This document shows positions 1 to 7,193 of a DNA stretch of 8,105 nt, piece after piece. The position numbers were made by a program, and so were the translations under genes. The notes below the pieces were generated by a model, which was given only the letters and a program-made list of their open reading frames with translations, did not search any database and was not told the DNA's origin. Location: the NCBI GenBank assembly GCA_030066455.1, contig JASJBQ010000220.1:1-8105 (forward strand). Reading direction: 5' to 3'. Each line of letters starts with the position of its first letter. Positions within the stretch are counted from its first letter, which is position 1. Source of the stretch: Desulfobacterales bacterium (lineage in GTDB: Bacteria; Desulfobacterota; Desulfobacteria; Desulfobacterales; UBA5852).

Positions 1-516
1 AACCCCGAACAGCTAACAATCGTAAACGAGGCCGTTGCCATGGCCGAAGAACTGGTCAGCAATCATTATAAATTATCGGCCAGTCAATGGTCCGGACGTC
101 GTTTCGATATCAGGACAGCGGCCGATCTCGGCCGCGAAGAATTGATCGAAGGCCCATTCGCACAGGTTATTCGCTATGAAGGCCGCTCGCCCCACACGCC
201 TCTCAATTCCGAAAGTTTCGATTTTTACAAAGTTTGCCTCCAGGACCACACGATCCTGGAAACGGTCACGAATACGCCCGAACTCGCTCTATTCCCCTTC
301 ACACTCTACATCGTGACGCACGAGTTGATTCATATTGTCCGCTTTTCCCTGTTTCTGCAGAACTTCGAAGCCTCGGACGAAGAGCGTCTTGCTGAGGAGA
401 AGCGGGTTCACGATGAAACCCACCAGATATTGTGCCCGCTCCGAATCGAGGGGCTTGGCTCCGTGCTTAGGTATTACGCCCGCTGGCGCGATGGTTTCGA
501 CAACCTGAAATGCTAA
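1..516 (+). CDS. Conserved hypothetical protein with HEXXH motif, 5' end cut by window edge
   Basis: The frame is open from base 1 to a TAA at 514-516, with 171 codons visible. An ATG at 40 has a weak GAGG (28-31) before it, but the 13 codons upstream (reading NPEQLTIVNEAVA) look coding, so the real start is probably just left of the window. The standout feature is HELIH (codons at 319-333), the HEXXH zinc-binding signature of metallopeptidases, inside a hydrophobic helix-like stretch. It is followed about 20-30 residues later by two glutamates (394-399) and two histidines (409-411, 421-423) that could supply a third ligand. There is no visible signal peptide or membrane segment, so it is probably cytoplasmic. 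I recognise no named family. A zinc hydrolase role is inference from the motif alone; HEXXH also occurs by chance. A separate promoter precedes the next gene, so co-transcription is not required. Confidence 0.8.
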   Translation, partial: NPEQLTIVNEAVAMAEELVSNHYKLSASQWSGRRFDIRTAADLGREELIEGPFAQVIRYEGRSPHTPLNSESFDFYKVCLQDHTILETVTNTPELALFPFTLYIVTHELIHIVRFSLFLQNFEASDEERLAEEKRVHDETHQILCPLRIEGLGSVLRYYARWRDGFDNLKC

Positions 517-656
517 TCCAGGCATCAATCATGGGCACTTTGAGGTGACTGGCAACGCGCAGGGTATTCAGACCTCGGTCGGTGCCGGGTATACCGACAG
601 GCCGTTAGGTTCCACTAGCACCATTTTAATTCAATCCGGCCGTCTTTGCCCCCTGG

Positions 657-673
657 CCTGCCGGCCCGGCAGG
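657..673. repeat. Perfect 8-bp inverted repeat with a single central base
   Basis: CCTGCCGG (657-664) and CCGGCAGG (666-673) are exact reverse complements around one central C. As RNA this gives a 6-bp GC stem with a 5-base loop. No T-run follows on + (ATCACC), so it is not a normal intrinsic terminator, although it lies 140 bases after the HEXXH gene. It could be a protein-binding palindrome or a pause/processing hairpin. The rest of 517-731 holds nothing else I can support. Confidence 0.5.
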
Positions 674-731
674 ATCACCCCACACTCGAATGCAATCATC
701 GCCGCGCGCGGTTTTTAGTTGCGTTAAGGCC

Positions 732-759
732 TTGACAAAAGTAATCGGCTGACTATTGT
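732..759 (+). promoter_or_regulatory. Candidate sigma70-type promoter for the FmdB-family gene
   Basis: A perfect -35 box TTGACA (732-737) is followed after 16 bases by TATTGT (754-759), a 4/6 match to the -10 consensus. Transcription would begin near 766 and give a leader of about 60 bases before the ATG at 828. Within that leader CGTGGG (772-777) and CCCACG (783-788) form a 6-bp hairpin with a CGTAA loop. The call is by consensus matching only. Confidence 0.6.
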
Positions 760-771
760 TTCAATGTTCGA

Positions 772-788
772 CGTGGGCGTAACCCACG
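772..788 (+). promoter_or_regulatory. Short hairpin in the leader of the FmdB-family gene
   Basis: CGTGGG and CCCACG pair perfectly around CGTAA, beginning about 6 bases after the predicted transcription start. A hairpin at the extreme 5' end of an mRNA often stabilises the transcript, and it could also be an operator overlapping the start site. No T-tract follows, so it is not an attenuator by itself. Confidence 0.4.
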
Positions 789-812
789 ATAATTTAATAT
801 GACTGACCTTTG

Positions 813-820
813 AGGGAGGT
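813..820 (+). promoter_or_regulatory. Strong ribosome binding site that fixes the FmdB-family start at 828
   Basis: AGGGAGGT ends 7 bases before the ATG at 828, all seven being T. The frame also has a TTG at 810, but that start would place this Shine-Dalgarno sequence inside the coding region and add six residues (LREVFF) before MPIYEYEC. Family members begin MPIYEY, so 828 is the start. Confidence 0.85.
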
Positions 821-827
821 TTTTTTT

Positions 828-1109
828 ATGCCCATTTACGAATACGAGTGTCTGCAATGTGGATCGGTTGAAGAGGCCCTGCAGAAATTCTCGGATAAGC
901 CCCTGACACACTGCAATCAATGCAACGGCCAACTACGCAAGATGATTTCCAGTACCACTTTTCACCTTAAAGGTTCAGGGTGGTATGTCACCGATTATGC
1001 CAAAAAGACCAATTCTCCCTCAAAATCTACGGATAGCGGCAAAAAAGCAAAGACCTCTGATTCTCCATCCCCTTCAGGGGATTCTAAATCCGGCCACTCT
1101 AGCGATTAG
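828..1109 (+). CDS. FmdB-family zinc-ribbon protein
   Basis: This encodes 93 residues. The N-terminal half is a classic FmdB/CxxC_CXXC_SSSS putative regulatory domain: MPIYEYEC opening, CXXC knuckles at C8/C11 and C29/C32 that would bind one zinc ion, then the conserved KMISSTTFHLKGSGWY-type segment around residues 38-53. Residues 59-93 form a tail rich in Ser, Lys, Pro and Asp with no hydrophobic core, probably disordered; such tails are common in the family. FmdB was named as a putative regulator of formamidase/amidase genes, but the molecular role of most members is unknown, so no specific target is assigned. It has its own promoter and strong ribosome binding site, and lies 277 bases before groES. 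It could be a small nucleic-acid-binding or zinc-sensing regulator; this is inference. Confidence 0.92.
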   Translation: MPIYEYECLQCGSVEEALQKFSDKPLTHCNQCNGQLRKMISSTTFHLKGSGWYVTDYAKKTNSPSKSTDSGKKAKTSDSPSPSGDSKSGHSSD

Positions 1110-1143
1110 ACGCACGAAAGACTAAAGCAGCAGGGCATCGCCC

Positions 1144-1170
1144 AAAAAGCGCTTCAGTTGCTGGCTTTTT
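1144..1170 (+). terminator. Weak candidate intrinsic terminator after the FmdB-family gene
   Basis: AAAAAGC (1144-1150) and GCTTTTT (1164-1170) are perfect complements 34 bases past the stop codon, so the T-run forms the 3' arm of the stem. The stem is A/T-rich with a 13-base loop, and only CGTTTG follows, so termination would be inefficient. A small GGGC-ATC-GCCC hairpin (1133-1143) precedes it. Read-through into groES is possible. Confidence 0.35.
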
Positions 1171-1294
1171 CGTTTGCCAATAAGCGCAGACCGGCGAGCT
1201 ATGAAGCGGCCCATTTTAAAGGTGAGCTGAAAAGATTTGTTGATCATACACTGTGCAACCGAATCACATTGAAAATGTAAATCACCACTTTTTT

Positions 1295-1338
1295 AGAGGG
1301 ATCTTCTGCCGTCACACCGAGCAGATTGCCCTCTCGGT
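1295..1338 (+). promoter_or_regulatory. Groes leader/operator region with mutually exclusive hairpins
   Basis: Fold one pairs AGAGGG (1295-1300) with CCCTCT (1329-1334) and TCTGC (1305-1309) with GCAGA (1321-1325): 11 pairs with a small internal loop and an 11-base terminal loop. Fold two pairs ACCGAG (1316-1321) with CTCGGT (1333-1338) and uses bases of both the loop and the 3' arm of fold one, so only one can form. The small hairpin GGTT-TTT-AACC (1346-1356) follows before the ribosome binding site. The region sits 49-92 bases before groES. No CIRCE palindrome and no convincing sigma32 or sigma70 promoter could be found in 1110-1386, so the heat-shock control element is not identified. A regulatory role is inference. 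Confidence 0.4.
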
Positions 1339-1369
1339 CAAAATAGGTTTTTAACCACATTAGTTCGAA

Positions 1370-1375
1370 AAGGAG
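1370..1375 (+). promoter_or_regulatory. groES ribosome binding site with overlapping ATG ahead of the start
   Basis: AAGGAG lies 11 bases before the groES ATG at 1387, slightly long spacing. Between them an out-of-frame ATG at 1379 opens ATG AAC AAA TGA, whose stop overlaps the groES start (ATGA at 1387-1390). At only 3 bases from the Shine-Dalgarno sequence this mini-frame is unlikely to initiate well. The family start [10 protein letters not shown] confirms 1387. Confidence 0.7.
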
Positions 1376-1386
1376 AAGATGAACAA

Positions 1387-1674
1387 ATGAAGATCAGACC
1401 GTTAAACGATCGAGTCCTGGTTCAACGGATGGAAGAAGAGACCAAAACCAAGGGGGGCATCATCATCCCTGATACCGCCAAAGAAAAGCCGGCAGAGGGC
1501 AAAGTGGTCGCCGTCGGTAACGGCCGCCTGGGTGATGACGGCAAGCGTGTCGCTCTGGAGGTAAAGAAAGGTGACCGTGTTCTGTTCAGCAAATATGGCG
1601 GAACCGAAGTCAAAGTGGAAGGTGAAGAATACCTGATCATGCGGGAAGATGATATTCTGGGTATCATTGAATAA
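1387..1674 (+). CDS. groES: Co-chaperonin GroES (Hsp10)
   Basis: A 95-residue protein of exactly the usual GroES length. It forms the heptameric lid that caps the GroEL ring in the cytoplasm and encloses folding substrates in an ATP-dependent cycle. Visible hallmarks are the [12 protein letters not shown] opening, the flexible mobile loop (about residues 16-34) with the GGIIIP motif at 23-28 that contacts the GroEL apical domain, VVAVGNGR in the middle, the [16 protein letters not shown] segment, and the C-terminal [14 protein letters not shown]. It lies 30 bases before groEL, in the normal bacterial order, and the two are surely one operon. Nothing is truncated or unusual. Heat-shock control is expected for the family but its element is not evident upstream. 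Confidence 0.98.
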   Translation: MKIRPLNDRVLVQRMEEETKTKGGIIIPDTAKEKPAEGKVVAVGNGRLGDDGKRVALEVKKGDRVLFSKYGGTEVKVEGEEYLIMREDDILGIIE

Positions 1675-1698
1675 ACAATCGAAGTCTATGGAGGTTGA

Positions 1699-3369
<1,671 letters not shown>

Positions 3370-3397
3370 GCCGAAACCTTCCATGCATGCAATATCG

Positions 3398-3431
3398 AAA
3401 CCCCCTGCCTCCGGGCAGGGGGTTTTCTTTT
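3398..3431 (+). terminator. Strong intrinsic terminator of the groESL operon
   Basis: CCCCCTGCC (3401-3409) pairs perfectly with GGCAGGGGG (3414-3422) around a TCCG loop, extended by AAA/TTT at the base, and TTTTCTTTT follows directly. It starts 29 bases after the groEL stop codon. This is a textbook Rho-independent terminator and separates groESL from the LysM gene. Confidence 0.95.
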
Positions 3432-3448
3432 GCAAAGCGTCAGATTAC

Positions 3449-3477
3449 TTGACAATTTCCAGGCTGAACGCTAAGGA
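3449..3477 (+). promoter_or_regulatory. Possible promoter for the LysM protein gene
   Basis: TTGACA (3449-3454) is a perfect -35 box, but the hexamer 17 bases on (TAAGGA, 3472-3477) matches the -10 consensus poorly. A/T-rich stretches with TATAGA (3478-3483) and TATTAG lie further down, and a second TTGACA at 3512-3517 has no -10 box at the right distance. Because a strong terminator precedes and the gene must be transcribed, a promoter in 3432-3552 is expected, but its exact position is uncertain. Confidence 0.4.
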
Positions 3478-3552
3478 TATAGAAGATATTAGCCTAAATT
3501 TAATGCATATTTTGACATTACCGTTTCCTAACCCCAAGCATCGGAGCGCTTT

Positions 3553-4572
3553 ATGAAATCAACCACGCCACTCCGAATTACCCTGGCGTTCATTCTGCTC
3601 ACCTCTTTTGTTTTCTGCTCGTCGGCCGCATGGGCCCAGGAGGGTATTCAAAAGCATATCGTCGAAACGGAAACCGGCGTCTACTATATCGTTCAACCGG
3701 GCGACACCCTCTGGGATTTGTCTCAGCAGTTTTCCGATTCGGCCTATCTCTGGCCCGATCTCTGGAAAGAGAACCGCCAAATCAGCAACCCCCACTTGAT
3801 CTACCCCGGCGATCGCATCAAACTCTATCGCCGCAAGGATATCCAGAACATCCAGCCGGTCGATGCGACCGTCAAACCGGAAGGGACGCAGGTCCGTTAT
3901 GGAAACATCGACACCGTGGGTTTCATTCGCCGTGAAGTCCTGGAACCGTCCGGCATCGTCATTGATCCGGTCGGCGATGGCAAGGGACTTATCGGGCAAT
4001 ATGACCAGCTCTACGTCACCGGTGTCGATCATGTTTTCCAGGTGGGGGACAAATACACCATCTATCGTAAACTAAGGCCGGTCCGTGACAACGAAACCAA
4101 CGACTACATCGGCATTCAGCACCTGATTCTCGGGATTTGTGAAATCACCGAAGTAAATGCCGAAACGGCCATCGCCAATGTCATCCGCTCCTGGCGCATC
4201 ATCGAACGACGCGATTTCTTGACGCCCTACCTGGAGCGTTCGCCCATCATCGAAATCAAAGAAAGCGTTCCGGGCCTCTATGGTAAATTTATCCACAATG
4301 AACAGCATTTCCGCATGACCGGCCAGTTTCAGACGGGTTTTATCGATAAGGGCGAGTCAGACGGTGTCGAAGTCGGTCAGTATTACACCATTTTTCAGCA
4401 GGACACCAACCGTGTGTGGACCACCAGCGGCGTCAATAAATTCATCCAAATGCCCAAACAGGACATCGGTCGGGTTCTGGTGCTGCACACCGAAGACAAC
4501 ACGGCCACGGTCTTGTTGACGCGCTCGGACAAGAATATCGACCCCTGGACCGGTGTTACGACACCGTTCTAA
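3553..4572 (+). CDS. tsaP: TsaP-like LysM protein (probable type IV pilus secretin-associated, peptidoglycan-binding)
   Basis: A 339-residue exported protein. Residues 1-28 are a Sec signal peptide with a hydrophobic core and an AWA-Q cleavage site; the Cys at 22 lacks a lipobox, so it is not a lipoprotein. One LysM domain spans about 44-92 (YIVQPGDTLWDLS opening, NPHLIYPGDRIKL close) and should bind peptidoglycan. A middle region (about 115-220) has the GQYDQLYV / VGDKYTIYRKLRPV pattern. The C-terminal part (about 255-339) has the FlgT-C-like pattern: D-GVEVGQYYTIF, then IGRVLVLHTEDNTATVLLTRS. This order and length match TsaP, the periplasmic protein that links the type IV pilus secretin to the cell wall. 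GGAG (3543-3546) lies 6 bases before the ATG. A pilus-type ATPase is the convergent neighbour, which supports the call. It could instead be a general LysM envelope protein. Confidence 0.72.
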   Translation: MKSTTPLRITLAFILLTSFVFCSSAAWAQEGIQKHIVETETGVYYIVQPGDTLWDLSQQFSDSAYLWPDLWKENRQISNPHLIYPGDRIKLYRRKDIQNIQPVDATVKPEGTQVRYGNIDTVGFIRREVLEPSGIVIDPVGDGKGLIGQYDQLYVTGVDHVFQVGDKYTIYRKLRPVRDNETNDYIGIQHLILGICEITEVNAETAIANVIRSWRIIERRDFLTPYLERSPIIEIKESVPGLYGKFIHNEQHFRMTGQFQTGFIDKGESDGVEVGQYYTIFQQDTNRVWTTSGVNKFIQMPKQDIGRVLVLHTEDNTATVLLTRSDKNIDPWTGVTTPF

Positions 4573-4602
4573 AAAACGCTGCCGCTTTATCCGTTCGTAT
4601 AC

Positions 4603-4642
4603 ACCCAGCGCTGGAGGGCTATCCCTTCGGCGCTGGGTTTTT
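4603..4642 (+). terminator. Long intrinsic terminator of the LysM protein gene
   Basis: ACCCAGCGC (4603-4611) pairs perfectly with GCGCTGGGT (4630-4638). The stem continues inward through two G-T wobbles to GAGGG/CCCTT with a CTAT loop, about 16 pairs in all. TTTTT (4638-4642) overlaps the base of the stem. It lies 30 bases after the stop codon. The minus-strand side has no T-run, so it does not serve the converging ATPase gene. Confidence 0.9.
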
Positions 4643-4708
4643 CCTTTCACGCATTTCGATAAACGCCTCGGAAGAGGCACCTGCGGTTCTGCGCTGAAAT
4701 GAGGTCAC

Positions 4709-4734
4709 CGATACACATATCGCTGGTTGTATCG
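4709..4734. repeat. 7-bp inverted repeat in the gene-free stretch 4643-4865
   Basis: CGATACA (4709-4715) and TGTATCG (4728-4734) are perfect complements with a 12-base loop. Its outer hexamers CGATAC/GTATCG recur in the larger inverted repeat upstream of the ATPase gene (6716-6750). The surrounding 223 bases between the two convergent genes also hold a small GCCTC-GGAA-GAGGC hairpin (4665-4678) and two CCGCGG words, but no gene. No clear minus-strand terminator for the ATPase gene is visible. Confidence 0.4.
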
Positions 4735-4865
4735 ACATCGGATGATGGGCCGTGAGCCGCGGCATGCCTGTTTGCAGCCCATGCGTACATGGACGTGCCC
4801 CCGCGGAAGGCAGATAGCGGACGGACTTATATATGGCTTGAAAACTGGTGAGGCGGCCGCATCGA

Positions 4866-6695
4866 TCATTGCAACAATTTGCGAACGGAGGTTACGCGCA
4901 ATACTTCCTTGTAGGTCGTCACCCCGGCCAGCATTTTGATTATGGCATTTTGCTGCAGCGACACCATCCCCTCCTCTTCAGCCCGCTTGCGCAAATTTTC
5001 AAAATTAGCTCTGGCTGTGGTCATTTTCTGGAGACTCTCGGTGTAAGGCATGACTTCGTATATGCCCGATCGTCCCCGGTAGCCGGTTTGGCGACAGCGG
5101 TTGCAGCCACCCCCACGGTGCAATTCGACCCTGCCATCCAAACCGGTTTCGACACCCAAAGCCACGAGTTCCGCCGCATCCATTTCGAAGCTTTCGCGAC
5201 AATATTCACAGATGACGCGCACCAGGCGCTGCGCCACGATGCCGATCAGCGTGGCTTGAATCAAAAAAGCAGGGACGCCCAGATCCAGAAGGCGGGTGAT
5301 GCTCGAGGGGGCATCGTTCGTGTGAAGGGTCGAGAGTACCAAGTGTCCCGTCAGTGATGCCTGTACGGCATTTTCGGCCGTTTCCAGATCGCGCATTTCA
5401 CCGATCATGATGATGTCTGGGTCCTGGCGTAGAATCGTCTTCAAAATTGAAGCGAAGGTGACATCAATCGCCGGTTGCACCCCAATCTGATTGAAATCTT
5501 CATGGATCATTTCGATCGGATCTTCCACGGTGATGATGTTATTCTCGGGAGTGGAAATTTTTCGCAGAGAGGAATACAGCGTCGTCGACTTGCCGCTTCC
5601 CGTGGGCCCGGTAACGAGGATGATCCCATGAGGCATTCGGATAAACTGATCGAATTTCGCCAAATCGGTCTCCGAAAAACCCAGGCCGTCAAGATCTTGA
5701 ATCAGGACATCCGGATCCATCACACGCATGACCAGTTTCTCACCAAAAGCTACTGGAACCGTCGAAACCCGGATTTCGGTTTCCTGCCCGCCTTTGTCCA
5801 TCTTGATGCGGCCGTCCTGCGGTCGGCGTTTTTCGGCCATATTCAGGCGCGACAGGGCCTTGATGCGCGTTACGATGGCATTGTGGACCTTTTTGGGCAG
5901 TTTGTAGACGGTGTGCAAAACGCCGTCGATGCGCATGCGCACATGAACGTCTTCCCGTTTGGGTTCGATGTGAATATCCGAGGCGCGTTGATCAAAGGCG
6001 TAAATAAACAGATGATTGACGGCATTGACGATGTGCTGGTCATTGGAAGGCAATTCATCGGCCGATTTCAGCCGGACGTACTGTTCCAGGTTACCGAGGT
6101 CGATGGAGGAAGAAGCAAACAAATCCTCGGCCGCAGCAATCGAACGCTTGAAGCCAAAAAATTCATCGATGAGTTTGAGGATATCGGATTTGGAACTAAC
6201 CACCGTAGAAACCCGCATATTGGTTACACGGGCAATGTCATCGATTACTTCCATATTATGAGGATTGGGGGTGGCCACAACAAGGGTGCCCGCGTTGATC
6301 TCAATCGGCAGGACCAAATGCTTCATCGCAAAATTGTGGGGAATTTTGGTTGTCACCAGATTAAGATCAAGCTTGAGAGGATCGATCTTTTTGTAGACCA
6401 TATCCCACTCGGCAGCCAGGGCCTGATAGATATGGTCTTCTTCCAGGACGCCGGGTTTACCATCCGCGCGCATGGGGCCGATCCGTGCGACCACATCGAT
6501 AAAAGTGATGGGGTTGGCGATCTTCGATCCGAAAGATGCCATGCGCTTGCGGTTTTCCTTGACCAGCTCTTCCTCGACCTGCAACCGCTTCTGCAGCAGG
6601 GATTTGGCCTGGTCTTTGGTGAGCAGCCGACGCTTGAGCAACACGCGACAGACGTCCTTAGGGGCGAACGGATCCTTGATATCGACTGGGGGCAT
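4866..6695 (-). CDS. GspE/PulE/PilB-family assembly ATPase (type II secretion or type IV pilus)
   Basis: A 609-residue cytoplasmic hexameric ATPase that would power pilus extension or type II secretion. Residues 1-60 are helical and charged; about 62-182 form an MshEN/GSPII_E N-terminal domain. The motor has the ASDIHIEP segment (238-245), Walker A GPTGSGKST (363-371), Asp box TVEDPIE (389-395), Walker B region DPDIIMIGEMRD (425-436, Glu433; usually GEIRD), His box HLVLSTLHTNDA (451-462), and a zinc site from C496/C499 and C531/C534. The C-terminal AGVTTYKEVLRVT is typical of PilB/GspE. All catalytic motifs are intact. The ATG at 6693-6695 has GAGG 10 bases upstream. No other pilus or secretion core gene is in the window; the nearby TsaP-like gene favours a type IV pilus over type II secretion, but the sequence does not settle it. 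Confidence 0.93.
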   Translation of the reverse strand: MPPVDIKDPFAPKDVCRVLLKRRLLTKDQAKSLLQKRLQVEEELVKENRKRMASFGSKIANPITFIDVVARIGPMRADGKPGVLEEDHIYQALAAEWDMVYKKIDPLKLDLNLVTTKIPHNFAMKHLVLPIEINAGTLVVATPNPHNMEVIDDIARVTNMRVSTVVSSKSDILKLIDEFFGFKRSIAAAEDLFASSSIDLGNLEQYVRLKSADELPSNDQHIVNAVNHLFIYAFDQRASDIHIEPKREDVHVRMRIDGVLHTVYKLPKKVHNAIVTRIKALSRLNMAEKRRPQDGRIKMDKGGQETEIRVSTVPVAFGEKLVMRVMDPDVLIQDLDGLGFSETDLAKFDQFIRMPHGIILVTGPTGSGKSTTLYSSLRKISTPENNIITVEDPIEMIHEDFNQIGVQPAIDVTFASILKTILRQDPDIIMIGEMRDLETAENAVQASLTGHLVLSTLHTNDAPSSITRLLDLGVPAFLIQATLIGIVAQRLVRVICEYCRESFEMDAAELVALGVETGLDGRVELHRGGGCNRCRQTGYRGRSGIYEVMPYTESLQKMTTARANFENLRKRAEEEGMVSLQQNAIIKMLAGVTTYKEVLRVTSVRKLLQ

Positions 6696-6715
6696 GGCTG
6701 TAGGTCCTCAATGGC

Positions 6716-6750
6716 CGATACGATGAGCGCTTAAAATCAACATCGTATCG
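6716..6750. repeat. Perfect 10-bp inverted repeat just upstream of the ATPase gene
   Basis: CGATACGATG (6716-6725) and CATCGTATCG (6741-6750) are exact reverse complements around a 15-base A/T-rich spacer that itself begins with the palindrome AGCGCT. The near arm lies 20 bases from the ATPase start codon and 5 bases from its TGAGGAC ribosome binding region, so the element lies in the mRNA leader if the promoter at 6770-6798 is correct. It could be an operator for a dimeric regulator or an RNA hairpin that influences translation. No T-run follows on the minus strand, so it is not a terminator. Confidence 0.65.
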
Positions 6751-6769
6751 AATCTGGGCGTTGAACGAA

Positions 6770-6798
6770 ATGATAAAACAATCTGCCCTGAAATGCAA
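6770..6798 (-). promoter_or_regulatory. Candidate promoter for the ATPase gene
   Basis: On the minus strand TATCAT (complement of 6770-6775) is a 5/6 match to the -10 box, and TTGCAT (complement of 6793-6798) lies 17 bases upstream as a 3/6 match to the -35 box. Transcription would start near 6763, placing the 10-bp inverted repeat (6716-6750) in the first part of the leader. No sigma54-type GG/GC element was found. The call rests on consensus alone. Confidence 0.4.
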
Positions 6799-6812
6799 TT
6801 CAACATGTGACC

Positions 6813-6968
6813 GCGCTAACGCGCCCGGATCCATCCGCTATGGGTAGCGCCGCTTCCTTCTATCGGCATCGCCCTGGGTTTAGGTCTCCGGCCTGAAGAA
6901 TCGAAAGCCGAGAGGCGGAAATCCTGAAGGGCGACATTGTGCGAATGATCCCTGCTGAAAGATTTCCG
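6813..6968. other. Gene-free region with several nested inverted repeats, possible structured RNA or dispersed repeat
   Basis: Several exact pairings occur close together. GCGCTA (6813-6818) pairs with TAGCGC (6845-6850) and encloses CGGAT-CC-ATCCG (6826-6837). TCGCCCT (6869-6875) pairs with AGGGCGA (6928-6934) and encloses AGGTC-TCC-GGCCT (6882-6894, one wobble) and GCC-GAGA-GGC (6907-6916), a three-way-junction layout with a GNRA tetraloop on the + strand. CGGAAATC (6916-6923) pairs with GATTTCCG (6961-6968) in an alternative fold. No convincing gene, promoter or known riboswitch consensus was found. A small RNA, a dispersed noncoding repeat or a leader of the minus-strand ATPase gene are all possible. 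Confidence 0.35.
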
Positions 6969-7045
6969 GACATTGGCGTCAGATGATACCGTGAGTCTCT
7001 ATTACTTCCTGGGGAGGGGAGTCTGGCTAAAACGCATGCGCGGAG

Positions 7046-7086
7046 AAAAATAAAAACCGTGATTGCTTTTCCAGCAATATCAATGG
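7046..7086 (-). terminator. Second minus-strand terminator downstream of the helical protein gene
   Basis: On the minus strand ATTGCT (complement of 7073-7078) pairs with AGCAAT (complement of 7062-7067) around GGAAA. It is extended across a small bulge by TG/CA and CC/GG, and followed at once by TTTTTATTTTT (complement of 7046-7056). It lies 108 bases past the stop at 7194 and would act as a back-up. The bulged stem is modest but the T-tract is strong. Confidence 0.55.
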
Positions 7087-7137
7087 AACGATCAGCCATT
7101 TTAAAGCCATTTGGGTACAATGGAGGAAGGGTCTCAG

Positions 7138-7171
7138 AAAAGGCGCCGCTGTCGCCGCATTTGACAGGCGC
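7138..7171 (-). terminator. First minus-strand terminator after the helical protein gene
   Basis: On the minus strand GCGC plus CTGTC (complement of 7163-7171) pairs with GACAG and GCGC (complement of 7143-7153) across a 2-base bulge, nine pairs around a 9-base loop. CTTTTCT follows. It starts 22 bases after the stop codon at 7194. The T-run is short, so efficiency may be moderate, with the downstream hairpin at 7046-7086 as a second signal. Confidence 0.55.
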
Positions 7172-7193
7172 TCGCCGTTTCCGGAGGGGATGA

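Noticed and set aside
1206..1220. CCCAT word as a sigma32 -10 box before groES
   Set aside because: There is no CTTGAA-like -35 box at the required distance upstream.
4699..4755. Short + strand frame of 18 codons in the convergent spacer
   Set aside because: It has no ribosome binding site, no recognisable product and lies beyond a strong terminator.
5475..6734. 419-codon + strand frame inside the ATPase gene
   Set aside because: It lies antisense to a gene with every expected ATPase motif and its product has no recognisable features.
6861..6950. Possible c-di-GMP-I (GEMM) riboswitch on the minus strand upstream of the ATPase gene
   Set aside because: The words CGCACA and CCTAAACC resemble parts of the class, but the conserved GGGCAAACC segment and the tetraloop/receptor order are missing, and the stems pair better on the + strand.
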